This document shows, piece by piece, positions 32,923 through 41,615 of a stretch of DNA of 52,787 nt. The notes beneath the pieces were generated by a model. That model ran no database searches. It was not told the DNA's origin and saw nothing but the letters and a program-made list of their open reading frames with translations. The stretch's first letter is position 1, and every line of letters starts with the position of its first letter. This DNA comes from an uncultured Collinsella sp. GTDB lineage: Bacteria; Actinomycetota; Coriobacteriia; Coriobacteriales; Coriobacteriaceae. The position numbers were made by a program, and so were the translations under genes. The stretch spans positions 1 through 52,787 of the forward strand of contig URPJ01000015.1 in the NCBI GenBank assembly GCA_900549745.1. Direction: 5' to 3'.

Positions 32923-33051
32923 GGACCTGGGCGGGCGTATGGGGCAACATCGATCGCGAGTTCCGCACGAGCCGGAGAGCACTTAATGTGCTCTCCGTGC
33001 GAGCAGGACTGCCCGAGCAGGCGATGTTGCCCCATACGCCCGCCCAGGTCC
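32923..33051. repeat. 30-bp perfect inverted repeat with nested hairpin
   Basis: Arms 32923-32952 and 33022-33051 are exact inverted copies, beginning GGACCTGGGCGGGCGTATGG. The 69-nt interior holds a second hairpin GGAGAGCAC-TTAAT-GTGCTCTCC and outer GCACG/CGTGC pairs. It sits between the convergent ends of manA and pcrA, 7 nt after the pcrA stop. No ORF. Confidence 0.85.
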
Positions 33052-33058
33052 GCCGGGA

Positions 33059-35959
33059 TTATGACAGCTTGACGATCGGAGCGAATCCCTTCATGAGCTT
33101 TTTGGTCTGGCCGGTCTTTTCGAACTGGACCTCGATCATGTCTCCGGCGACCGAGATCACGGTACCCGTGCCAAAGGTCTTATGGCTCACGGTATCGCCC
33201 GCGGCAAAGTCCTGCGATGCGCTGGCGCGATCGACCTTGCGCTCCACCGTCGGGGACACCTTGGACGACGGCTTTTTGGCTCGCGGCGCGCCCGAGCCAA
33301 AGGTCGAGGCAACACGGCCGGCGTCGGGCGAGACCCCACGATGGCGCTCGGTCCCGTAGCTGCTGCCGCCAAAGAAATCGTCAAAGCTCGATCCACCGCG
33401 CGAACCGGAACCGCCGGTCGAGCGCGTATGCGAGCCAAACACCTTGCCGCCATACATATCCGAACCCATGCCCGAGCCAAAGGTGCCGTGACGGTCGCCG
33501 CGCTTCTCCCAGCCCGTGCCTTCAAAACCGGCAGAACCGATACCGCTAAACTCGATATCCTCAAACGGAATCTCATTGAGGAAGCGCGAGCGCGGGTTGG
33601 CAGAGGTCGAGCCGTAGGTGCGACGCGTGGCCGCATAGGTCAGGAACAGGCGCTTGCGGGCGCGCGTGATGGCGACGTAGGCCAGGCGACGCTCCTCCTC
33701 AAGCTTACCCGGGTCATCGCTGCCGCCAAAGTCGTGCACGTGCGGGAAGATGCCCTCCTCCATGCCGGCCACGAACACCGCCGGGAACTCCAGGCCCTTG
33801 GCGGAGTGGATGGTCATCATGGTGATGGCATGCGTCTCGCCGGCCAGGGAATCCAAGTCGGAGCGCAGGGCCAGCCACTCCATGAGTGCCGGCAGCGCCT
33901 TACAGGTGAGCGGACCGTAGGTGCGCTCAATCTCGTCGGCATGCACGGCACCCGCCGGCATCTCCGTCGGCGCGGCATACGCGTTGCCCGCGATGGCAGC
34001 AGCCAGGGCATCCTGCGGAAACAGCGCCGGAGCAGCCAGACTATCGAGCGGATTGGAGCCCGCGGCATCGCGCGCGCCGACGAGTGCCTCAAACGAGGAT
34101 GCCGGGGCAGATGGCCCCGGTTCGGGCGCAGGCGCGCTCACCACGACGGGCTCGGGCTCGGCGCCGGCAGGCACGTCGGCAACACCGGCTGCGCGCAGCT
34201 CTTCCAAGCTCTCGAGCGTACCCTCGATGTCCTCGTGCGTCTCCTCAAATTCGGCAGCGACGCCCAGGAATTCCTGGATGTTCTCGGCGCGGCTCTCGGA
34301 CTCCATGGTGCCCTCGGCGCGGAAAGCCTGCAGTAGGCCCGTCTTATCGACGATCATCTCGACAACGTCCTTGAGCTCGCCGTCCATGCGGCGACCCTCG
34401 CGCACCAGCGACACAAAGCTCGACAGGCCATTGCGCACCTTGGCGCTAAACATGCCGGTTTCGGCGCACGCGATCTCGCAAGCCTGGAAGAACGAGCAAC
34501 GGTTGTCGCGCGCCAGCTGCTCAATCTTTTGGATCGAGGTGGAGCCGATGCCGCGGCGCGGCGTGTTGATGACGCGCTTGACGCTCATCTCGTCTGCCGG
34601 GTTCACGATCATCTTGAGGTAGGCCATGACGTCGCGGATCTCGGCACGATCGAAGAATCGCGTGCCGCCCACAATCTTGTAGGGCACGCCTGCGCGCAGG
34701 AACATATCTTCGAGGATACGCGACTGGGCGTTGGTGCGGTAGAACACAGCAATATCGTCGTAGCTCGTGCCCTTGGAGTGCAGCTTTTCGATCTCGCCGG
34801 CAATCCAGCGGCCCTCGTCGCGCTCATCGCTTGCCTGGAAGGCCTGGATCTTCTCGCCGTCGCCCTCGGCCGTAAACAGGCGCTTCTCCTTGCGCTGCGA
34901 GTTGTGACGCACCACGGCGTTGGCGGCGCTCAGGATATGACCCGTGGAGCGGTAGTTCTGCTCTAGCTTGACGGTCTTGCAGTTTTTAAAGTCCTTCTCA
35001 AAGTCCAGGATATTGGTGATGTCGGCGCCACGCCAGCTATAAATGGACTGGTCGTCGTCGCCCACGACCATGAGGTTTTGGTACTTGGCGGCCAGCAGGT
35101 TGGCGATCTCGTACTGGACGTGGTTGGTGTCCTGATACTCGTCGACGCTAATGTAGCGGAAGCGCTCCTGGTACTTGTCGAGCACCTCGGGGCGGGTGCG
35201 CAGCAGCTCGAGCGTGCGCACGAGCAGGTCGTCGAAGTCCATCGCGTTGGCGGCGCGCAGGCGGCGTTCCAGCTCCAGGTAGACCTGCGCGGCCTTTTTG
35301 TCATTGGGGCTGTCGGCGGATTTGAGCATGTCCTCGGGGCCGATCATGGCGTTTTTGGCCGAGCTGATCTTGCTGCGGATCATGTTGATGGGGAACTGCT
35401 TTTGCTCGATACCGAGCGCCTGCATAATGTCGCGCACCATGCGCTTTGAGTCATCGTCATCGTAGATGGTGAACTGACCGGTGTATCCCAGCAGGTCGGC
35501 GTCCTCGCGCAGCATACGCACGCACATGGCATGGAAGGTGCATACCCACATGCCACGGGTGCCGCTGGGAATGAGTGCCGCCAGACGCTCACGCATCTCG
35601 GCCGCGGCCTTGTTGGTAAACGTGATGGCAAGGATCTGCCAGGGCTTAACGCCCAGGTCGCCGAGCATATGTGCGATACGGAAGGTCAAGACGCGGGTCT
35701 TGCCCGAGCCGGCGCCGGCAAGGACCAGCAGCGGGCCCTCGGTGGTCAGGACCGCCTCGCGCTGAGCGGGATTAAGGCTGTCGATGTCGACGAGCGGCTT
35801 GGCGGGCTTGGGCGCCGGCGCGGGAGCGTCGTAGATGTCGAGCGGAACGAGCTCGGGCTCCGGCGCAGCAGGGGCGGTGTATGCATCGAGCGGCACGGGT
35901 TCCGGCGCGGGCGGCACAGGTACCGCGACATTCTTTTCCCAGGGCAGGGGCTGGGTCAT
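33059..35959 (-). CDS. pcrA: ATP-dependent DNA helicase PcrA/UvrD
   Basis: 966 residues from the ATG at 35959 (GAGGAG upstream); family members are ~720-780. A superfamily 1A 3'-5' helicase for repair and plasmid replication. Motifs in order: Walker A LAGAGSGKTRVL, ITFTNKAAAEMRER, VDEYQDTN, GDDDQSIYSWRGA, TIHSAKGLEFPAVF, and VAITRARKRLFL. A C-terminal Tudor-like segment (GDTVSHKTFGTGTVISV) may bind RNA polymerase. Extra parts: a Pro-rich N-terminus with two VPLD-type repeats and a ~100-residue Ala/Pro insert after LESLEELRAAGV (2B domain side). It stands alone on the minus strand. Confidence 0.95.
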   Translation of the reverse strand: MTQPLPWEKNVAVPVPPAPEPVPLDAYTAPAAPEPELVPLDIYDAPAPAPKPAKPLVDIDSLNPAQREAVLTTEGPLLVLAGAGSGKTRVLTFRIAHMLGDLGVKPWQILAITFTNKAAAEMRERLAALIPSGTRGMWVCTFHAMCVRMLREDADLLGYTGQFTIYDDDDSKRMVRDIMQALGIEQKQFPINMIRSKISSAKNAMIGPEDMLKSADSPNDKKAAQVYLELERRLRAANAMDFDDLLVRTLELLRTRPEVLDKYQERFRYISVDEYQDTNHVQYEIANLLAAKYQNLMVVGDDDQSIYSWRGADITNILDFEKDFKNCKTVKLEQNYRSTGHILSAANAVVRHNSQRKEKRLFTAEGDGEKIQAFQASDERDEGRWIAGEIEKLHSKGTSYDDIAVFYRTNAQSRILEDMFLRAGVPYKIVGGTRFFDRAEIRDVMAYLKMIVNPADEMSVKRVINTPRRGIGSTSIQKIEQLARDNRCSFFQACEIACAETGMFSAKVRNGLSSFVSLVREGRRMDGELKDVVEMIVDKTGLLQAFRAEGTMESESRAENIQEFLGVAAEFEETHEDIEGTLESLEELRAAGVADVPAGAEPEPVVVSAPAPEPGPSAPASSFEALVGARDAAGSNPLDSLAAPALFPQDALAAAIAGNAYAAPTEMPAGAVHADEIERTYGPLTCKALPALMEWLALRSDLDSLAGETHAITMMTIHSAKGLEFPAVFVAGMEEGIFPHVHDFGGSDDPGKLEEERRLAYVAITRARKRLFLTYAATRRTYGSTSANPRSRFLNEIPFEDIEFSGIGSAGFEGTGWEKRGDRHGTFGSGMGSDMYGGKVFGSHTRSTGGSGSRGGSSFDDFFGGSSYGTERHRGVSPDAGRVASTFGSGAPRAKKPSSKVSPTVERKVDRASASQDFAAGDTVSHKTFGTGTVISVAGDMIEVQFEKTGQTKKLMKGFAPIVKLS

Positions 35960-36098
35960 GGGCGACTCCTCATCTGACGGACGGCGCGCCTGCGGGCAGC
36001 GCCATAGTTTGAGCCGTACCAGTATACCGAGCCGCGCGGACACCGACGCAAATCACACCACGACTCCGTCCGCCACCATCGGGCCCGCCCCAGCGGAT

Positions 36099-36165
36099 TT
36101 GGCGCAATGGGGTCAGATTTGTCTGCACCAAGCTGGTGCAAAGTAACCTGACCCCATTGCGCCAA
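36099..36165. repeat. 18-bp perfect palindrome with nested hairpin
   Basis: Arms TTGGCGCAATGGGGTCAG (36099-36116) and its exact complement (36148-36165). Inside is GCACCA-AGC-TGGTGC. The right half shares TGGTGCAAAGTAACCTGACC with 25851 onwards, so the motif is repeated in this genome. Confidence 0.75.
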
Positions 36166-36230
36166 TCACAGAGCCACCGATGTCACGGTAGCAGCAGCGA
36201 GCGGCGGCCAGAGCGAACAAATTGGCATGA

Positions 36231-36271
36231 AAAGAGGGCGGCATAGACCTTTTGGTCATGCCGCCCTCTTT
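36231..36271 (-). terminator. Rho-independent terminator of uppP
   Basis: 18-bp stem with one bulged base (AAAGAGGGCGGCAT / ATGCCGCCCTCTTT plus GACC/GGTC) and a 4-nt loop, followed by TTTTC on the minus strand. It starts 44 nt after the uppP stop. Confidence 0.85.
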
Positions 36272-36315
36272 GAATGACAAGTTGTCGCTCTGGCCGCCGC
36301 GCAGCGTCAACCAAG

Positions 36316-37296
36316 TTACAGGCCGAGCATAGGCTCCAGAACGAAGAAGTATGCGAGCACTACGACGCCCAGGATGATGCGGTAAACACCGAAGCACTTG
36401 AAGTCGTGACGGCGGACGAAGCCCATGAGCCACTTGATGGCGATGAGCGAAACCACAAAGGCCACAACGCAGCCCACGCCCAAGATAGCGACCTCGTTGG
36501 CGCCGAACGTGCCGCCCTTGATGAAGTATTTGACCAGCTTGAGTGCACTCGCGCCAAACATGACAGGGATGGCCAGGAAGAACGTAAACTTGGACGCCAC
36601 CGAACGCGTACAGCCCAAAAGCAGGCCGCCGATGATGGTAGAACCGGAGCGAGACGTACCAGGCACCAGCGAAAGCACCTGGAAGCAGCCGATACCCAGC
36701 GCAGTCTTCCAGCTCAGGTCCTCGAGCGTGGCGATGGAGCCAAAGTCCAGATTCTCGTCATCGTCCTCATCCTCAGCGGTAGCCGCGGCGGGCGCCGCAA
36801 AGTGCGCACCGGCGGGACGTCCACCCGACACCACAGCACGCGAGCCAAACGAACCGGCAACGGCCATTTCCTCGCGCTTGCTCGCGCGCCAGTTCTCGAT
36901 CACGATAAACAGCACGCCGTACACAATGAGCGCCAGCGCCACGACGGGAGCATTGTAGAAATGCTCCTCCATCCAGTCGTTAAGCGGCAGACCGATCGCC
37001 GCGGCGGGAATGCAGCCGAGCACAATCTTGCCCCACAGCACCCAGGTGTCGCGACGGCCCTCCTTGCCCTTGCTGGGCGAGAACGGATTGAGCTCATGGA
37101 AGAACAGCACACAGACGGCCAGAATGGCGCCGAGCTGAATCACGACCAGGAACATATTCCAGAACGTCTCGCTCACGTTCATCTTGACGAACTCGTCCAC
37201 CAAGATCATGTGACCGGTCGACGAAACAGGCAGCCATTCGGTGATGCCCTCGACCAGGCCCATGAAGGCAGATTTTAGAAGCTCGATAATATCCAA
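36316..37296 (-). CDS. uppP: Undecaprenyl-diphosphatase (BacA/UppP)
   Basis: 326 residues from the TTG at 37296, chosen because GAGGGGG lies 5 nt upstream and the product then begins MDIIELLKSAFMG like its relatives. It recycles undecaprenyl pyrophosphate for cell-wall synthesis and confers bacitracin tolerance. Catalytic motifs: GLVEGITEWLPVSSTGH near residues 12-28 and LVPGTSRSG later. A cytoplasmic loop of ~55 extra residues, Ala-rich then acidic, separates the two halves (about 140-190). Typical members have ~270 residues. Confidence 0.94.
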   Translation of the reverse strand: MDIIELLKSAFMGLVEGITEWLPVSSTGHMILVDEFVKMNVSETFWNMFLVVIQLGAILAVCVLFFHELNPFSPSKGKEGRRDTWVLWGKIVLGCIPAAAIGLPLNDWMEEHFYNAPVVALALIVYGVLFIVIENWRASKREEMAVAGSFGSRAVVSGGRPAGAHFAAPAAATAEDEDDDENLDFGSIATLEDLSWKTALGIGCFQVLSLVPGTSRSGSTIIGGLLLGCTRSVASKFTFFLAIPVMFGASALKLVKYFIKGGTFGANEVAILGVGCVVAFVVSLIAIKWLMGFVRRHDFKCFGVYRIILGVVVLAYFFVLEPMLGL

Positions 37297-37543
37297 AGGG
37301 ACCCCCTCGTTAGACACCCGCCGATATTGTTCTGCGGACGGTGCGGGCGATGTCCCATTATCAACCGTTCGGGCGCGTCTACGCCTACCCTTACCAAAAA
37401 ACTCGCCCGTTCACAGAATTGCGAGCGGTCAAACCCAAATCCTTGGGTATAACTGCAACAAGATAAAGTGTCCGGCGGCCAACGCGCCCGCGCCCGCCCG
37501 ATGCACGAGCCCCGCGCCCGTGCGATAGACCAAGGAGGAAACC

Positions 37544-37981
37544 ATGAACGAGGGCTACACCAAGGTATTTGTTTCACTCGACGGTACTGAGCAGCAGGAT
37601 TTTGTGCTCGCACGCGCCATCAAGGTCGCCGCGAACAACGGCGCCAAGCTAATCATCGGCCACGTTATCGATTCCACGGCGCTCGAGAGCGCCGGTTCCT
37701 ATCCGGTCGATCTGGTCAACGGCCTAGAGGAGGCATTTAAGAACTCCATCGCCAAGCAGCTCGAAGAGGCCAAGGCCAATCCCGATATTCCCGAGGTCGA
37801 GGTCATGATTCGCGCCGGCCGTATTCGCGAGACGCTCAAGGACGAGATGCTCGACGTGGTTAAGCCCGACTTGGTGCTCTGCGGCGCCCGCGGCCTGTCC
37901 TCGATCAAGTATGCGCTGCTGGGTTCGATTTCGACGTTCCTGCTGCGCAATACGGACTGCGACATCTTGGTCGTGAAGTAG
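37544..37981 (+). CDS. Universal stress protein (UspA family)
   Basis: 145 residues with an AAGGAGG ribosome site. A single Usp domain. The ATP-binding signature G-x2-G-x9-G-S is present as GARGLSSIKYALLGSIS, so it is an ATP-binding type. Role is stress survival; the target is unknown. A TATAAC at 37448-37453 may be its -10. Followed by its own terminator. Confidence 0.93.
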   Translation: MNEGYTKVFVSLDGTEQQDFVLARAIKVAANNGAKLIIGHVIDSTALESAGSYPVDLVNGLEEAFKNSIAKQLEEAKANPDIPEVEVMIRAGRIRETLKDEMLDVVKPDLVLCGARGLSSIKYALLGSISTFLLRNTDCDILVVK

Positions 37982-38037
37982 CAAACGTACGCCTAACGCA
38001 TCGCGGAGCGCAAGCCCACGTGCCCAAGTCTTCCAAG

Positions 38038-38073
38038 AGCGGGACCACCATTACGGTGGCCCCGCTTTGCTTT
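38038..38073 (+). terminator. Rho-independent terminator of the usp gene
   Basis: Stem AGCGGG-a-CCACC / GGTGG-c-CCCGCT with a 5-nt loop (11 pairs and one A-C mismatch), followed by TTGCTTT. It is 57 nt after the stop and reaches the 3' end of hipA on the other strand. Confidence 0.8.
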
Positions 38074-39361
38074 AGGCTGAGAATTGCTCCAGAACCCTCA
38101 TTCTCTCAACGGAATCCGTCTGAATTTTCAGAGCGACCCGACCCAAATCTCCGGTTGCAGAGGCAAGTTCTGCAAGCTGGGCAGACACCTCTTCAGCCAC
38201 TTCCGCCGCGATGTTCTTGATCATCTTGAGTGGCAGATGCAAATCTTGAGACATGAATTCGAAATCTTCAGGAGTCACCCCATCGATCACCCGGTGATCC
38301 CCAATATCAATCCCAAGATTATGGTCGTATCCCATTATCGTCGTGCAAACAATATCGTATGCAGGGGCCAACCTCTTTTCCCGCCAACTCGGACTATAAA
38401 GAAACGAATGGTTCTTGAGATGCGAGTCGCAATTCCCCAACGCATAATCGACCATTACCTGACGAGCGAACATTTGAGTATCAGCAATTACGTTAGACGA
38501 TTGCTCTCTTATCAATCGGCCGCAAAGAGCCATATAGCAGCTATCGGGACGTGTCTCGTATTTCATATACGAAGGCCAGCCAACCGCTTGGCAAAAATCC
38601 TCCTGATGCAGCCTCAGAGGCACATCGAATCCGCTCATCGACGGCGGCTCATTGCTCCAGATTCTGTCATAACGCTCGGAAAAGAACGCACCAGGAATCG
38701 TATCCGAAGCTTCTGAACGGGCAATTTCAAGCCCAGCAGCAGACGCTGCCGTCATGCAAATTAATTCGTTGAACGGCAAATCCGGATGTTTAGTTGAAGC
38801 AATCTTGACTATGTGAGTCGAGGGGGCAGAGCCGAGCGGCAGCATCCAATCCCCCGACCCGGCCTTTTTTGCATCTTTACCGCGCGGTAAAAACCAACCG
38901 GTTTTAGACTGAGCGCCCGCCAACGACAGCCTCGAATCCTGCATATCATTTGCAATCTCAAACACTTCCGCCTTAGAAAGTGCCTCAAAATCCTCGTCTT
39001 GCAGAGGACGATAGCCCGGATCGTAGCTCGATTTCTCATCGCCGAGAAACCTCAAGGCACCAACGCACTCATCGCCCAAACGCTCGAGCATCGATAAATA
39101 GTCTGACTGGGGGATTTGAAAACGCATCGACAGCTCATGCCGAACCGGGCCCTCGGGAAGCATGCCCGAAAAGAAGGCCGAAAACTCATTGCTGGCATAT
39201 GGCTCATGTCGCAAGGGAAGAGAAGCTGAGAGTGCAGCAGCATCGTCGCGTTCAAGATATCCCTCATCATATGCAAACGTCTCGTTTACGGGGTCGGCCC
39301 TCTCAAATTCTCCGACCAGCTCAAACGTTCCCCGATACTCACGATAAACCTTTAATGCCAT
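38072..39361 (-). CDS. hipA: HipA-family serine/threonine kinase toxin
   Basis: 429 residues. HipA kinases inactivate targets such as GltX by phosphorylation and promote persistence. The ATP-loop SLAGAQSKTGW places the autophosphorylated Ser at 146. The catalytic loop is GNCDSHLKN with Asp312 and Asn317, and the metal-binding Asp336 is in LAPAYDIV; all key residues are intact. The N-terminal couple domain is fused in the same chain. It overlaps hipB by 10 nt. GC content and codon use are visibly lower than in neighbours, which suggests horizontal acquisition. Confidence 0.93.
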   Translation of the reverse strand: MALKVYREYRGTFELVGEFERADPVNETFAYDEGYLERDDAAALSASLPLRHEPYASNEFSAFFSGMLPEGPVRHELSMRFQIPQSDYLSMLERLGDECVGALRFLGDEKSSYDPGYRPLQDEDFEALSKAEVFEIANDMQDSRLSLAGAQSKTGWFLPRGKDAKKAGSGDWMLPLGSAPSTHIVKIASTKHPDLPFNELICMTAASAAGLEIARSEASDTIPGAFFSERYDRIWSNEPPSMSGFDVPLRLHQEDFCQAVGWPSYMKYETRPDSCYMALCGRLIREQSSNVIADTQMFARQVMVDYALGNCDSHLKNHSFLYSPSWREKRLAPAYDIVCTTIMGYDHNLGIDIGDHRVIDGVTPEDFEFMSQDLHLPLKMIKNIAAEVAEEVSAQLAELASATGDLGRVALKIQTDSVERMRVLEQFSA

Positions 39362-39597
39362 GAGCCGTCGCCCCTCTCCCTCAGGATCAAATCGACCCCC
39401 AAGCTGTTAGCGATTTGAAGGGTTTGGCGAAGATTGGCACCCGCCTTTCCACGCTCAAGCTCGCTCACAAAGCGCAAACTGCACTGGTTGAAATCAGCCA
39501 CATCGCGTTGGGTATAACCGAGCTTCTTCCGGCGCTCACGCAAATATGCACCGAGTTCAGCTGGGTCAAAAATCGTTCGCTCATTCCAGTCTTGCAT
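39352..39597 (-). CDS. hipB: HipB-family helix-turn-helix antitoxin
   Basis: 81 residues. An XRE-type helix-turn-helix spans about residues 15-70 (LRERRKKLGYTQRDVADFNQ). It binds and neutralises HipA and represses the operon. The start is 17 nt from the first of two operator palindromes. It ends inside hipA. Confidence 0.9.
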   Translation of the reverse strand: MQDWNERTIFDPAELGAYLRERRKKLGYTQRDVADFNQCSLRFVSELERGKAGANLRQTLQIANSLGVDLILRERGDGSWH

Positions 39598-39613
39598 GCT
39601 AATCCCCTATGAT

Positions 39614-39668
39614 TATCCCAAACGGGATAATCATAGCACATCATGATGGAATTATCCCGTTTGGGATA
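39614..39668 (-). promoter_or_regulatory. Paired HipB operators
   Basis: Two 16-bp palindromes, TATCCCAAACGGGATA (39614-39629) and TATCCCGTTTGGGATA (39653-39668), 39 bp apart start to start. They keep the TATCC/GGATA half-sites known for E. coli HipB, with a 6-bp rather than 8-bp centre. They occupy the hipBA promoter region. Confidence 0.8.
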
Positions 39669-39713
39669 ATTGTCTTAACGTGAATGACGCTCCGGGACGT
39701 TACACCGCGACGA

Positions 39714-40757
39714 CTACTCAAAGTATTGGAATTTGTTGGTCGAGAAGGCAAACGTGACGACGAAGCCTTCGCCGGGCTCGGATGCCGCGGTGACATCGAT
39801 ACCCATCTTGGAGCACAGACGCGCCACCAGGTAGAGGCCAATGCCCGTTGCGCGCTTGGTGGTGCGGCCGTTGTCGCCGGTAAAGCCCTTCTCGAACACG
39901 CGCGGCAGGTCGGCCGCGCTCACGCCGCAGCCGTTGTCCGCGACGGTGAGCTCGATGCGTTCGCTCGCCAGGCCCTCGTCCAGCAACGCGCCCGAAAACA
40001 CGATCTTTGCGCCGTCCTCGCGCGCATATTTAATGCTGTTCTGAATGAGCTGGCCCAGAATAAACTCGAGCCACTTCTCGTCGGTAAAGACCTCAAAGTC
40101 GAGGTTCTCGCACACCGGGGCCACGTGCGCCGCGATGAGCTCGCGCGCGTTGGCCTTAATCGCGCCCGTCACCAAGGTCTTGAGATCCCAGCGGCGAATC
40201 AGGTAGTCGCGCTCCACGACTTCCGAACGCGCGTAGTACAGCGCCTGGTCGATATAGCGCTCCACGCGAGCCAACTCACGGCCCAGGTCATCCACACGAG
40301 ACAGGTCGTCTTCGCTGCCATCCAGGTTTTCCAAAATTAGATGAGCCGCCGCCAGGGGCAGTTTGGCCTCGTGGACCCAGCTCTCGATATAGTCGCGATA
40401 GTCATCGGTCTGACGCCGGCCTTCGGCAACCTCGTCGCAAGCGGCTTTGCCCACCCGGCGCAAGACCTCGTACTCGAGCTCGCCCTCGGCATAGGTCGGG
40501 CATTGCACCATCTCCTGCACCCATGCGGGGCTCTCGAGCTCCTCGGCCGCGCGCTCCAGCTGACGCAGAAAACGGCGGCGACGCGCGTACTCGACCACGA
40601 TGCCGAGCATACCAAAGATAAAGGACACGCCGACCGCCACGACCACGATAGAGACGGGTGCACCGGCAACCGTCAGCACAAAGCAGCTCAGCAGCACACC
40701 GCACGTCCACACGGCGACGGGAAGCAGCGCTTCTTTAAAGAACTTGCCAAACGACAT
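39714..40757 (-). CDS. BceS-like intramembrane-sensing histidine kinase
   Basis: 347 residues. Two N-terminal helices (about 10-30 and 36-56) are joined by a very short external loop, the layout of BceS/GraS kinases that sense through a transporter. Phosphorylated His129 lies in ESWVHEAKLPL. N-box QNSIKYA and G-boxes DNGCGV and GIGLYL follow. It begins 9 nt after the response regulator gene. No BceAB-type ABC transporter is adjacent in this window. Confidence 0.88.
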   Translation of the reverse strand: MSFGKFFKEALLPVAVWTCGVLLSCFVLTVAGAPVSIVVVAVGVSFIFGMLGIVVEYARRRRFLRQLERAAEELESPAWVQEMVQCPTYAEGELEYEVLRRVGKAACDEVAEGRRQTDDYRDYIESWVHEAKLPLAAAHLILENLDGSEDDLSRVDDLGRELARVERYIDQALYYARSEVVERDYLIRRWDLKTLVTGAIKANARELIAAHVAPVCENLDFEVFTDEKWLEFILGQLIQNSIKYAREDGAKIVFSGALLDEGLASERIELTVADNGCGVSAADLPRVFEKGFTGDNGRTTKRATGIGLYLVARLCSKMGIDVTAASEPGEGFVVTFAFSTNKFQYFE

Positions 40758-40766
40758 AGCCGGCCC

Positions 40767-41438
40767 CTAGACCGAATAGCCTTGGCCGCGATGCGTGGTC
40801 AAATACCCCTTGATGCCGATTTTTTCGAGCGTGGTGCGCAGGCGGTTGATGTTGACGGTGAGCGTATTGTCGTCCACGAAGGCGTCGGAGTCCCACAGGT
40901 CCTGCATGATGGCCGAGCGCGAAACGATCTTGCCCGCGCGGCTCAGAAGCAGCGAGAGGATACGCAGCTCGTTTTTGGTGAGCTCGGTGCTGGTGCCCGT
41001 TTGCGTGTTGGTGACCATTGAGCGGGCGAGGTCGAGCTCCAGCCCCTTGTGGACAAGTGTGCTGCGCTCGCCTGACGCCGCGGTGCGACGCAGCAGTGCG
41101 TTGATGCGCGCCACAAGCACACGGGCGCTGTAAGGCTTGGGAACAAAGTCGTCCGCGCCGAGCGTCATGGCCATAACCTCGTCGATCTCGGTCGTGCGCG
41201 ACGTGAGAACGATGATGGGAACCTCGGATTCGCGACGGACCTCATGGCAGATGTGCTGGCCGTCTTTGACAGGGAGCGTGAGGTCAAGCAGTACCAGGTC
41301 GGGCGCGGTGGCGAGAATATCGCGCGAGACATGCTCAAACGATTCGCAGGCCTCGACTTCAAACCCGGCGCGGGCAAGGATGTCGACAAGCTCACGACGA
41401 ATGGGCTCGTCGTCCTCAACGATATAGATCAGCGCCAT
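40767..41438 (-). CDS. OmpR/BceR-like response regulator
   Basis: 223 residues. The receiver domain has Glu-Asp-Asp near residue 8, phosphorylated Asp52 (LLDLTLP) and the KPY lysine region. The C-terminal winged helix contains ELTKNELRILSLLL and DDNTLTVNINRLR, the latter wording typical of BceR/VirR regulators. It pairs with the kinase gene 9 nt downstream. AGAGGGGAG precedes the ATG. Confidence 0.9.
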   Translation of the reverse strand: MALIYIVEDDEPIRRELVDILARAGFEVEACESFEHVSRDILATAPDLVLLDLTLPVKDGQHICHEVRRESEVPIIVLTSRTTEIDEVMAMTLGADDFVPKPYSARVLVARINALLRRTAASGERSTLVHKGLELDLARSMVTNTQTGTSTELTKNELRILSLLLSRAGKIVSRSAIMQDLWDSDAFVDDNTLTVNINRLRTTLEKIGIKGYLTTHRGQGYSV

Positions 41439-41615
41439 TGATTCCGCTCCCCTCTTGGTTGTCTTGTCCCATTATGACCGCAAAGCTGCAGGTACACGCC
41501 TCGCGCGGTGCCAGGTGACAGAACTGTTCGCGAGCGGGGGCGTTTTGTCCGCCTCGCACTCGCAGCGGTGGCGGGGACCAAAATGATTCTTTAATCCCCG
41601 TCCCAGAAAAATCAT

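Larger units (their letters stand above)
35960..36315. other. Intergenic region with palindromes
   Basis: 356 nt without a gene. It contains the palindrome at 36099-36165 and the uppP terminator at 36231-36271; the pcrA promoter must lie in the pcrA-proximal part but was not identified. Confidence 0.6.
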
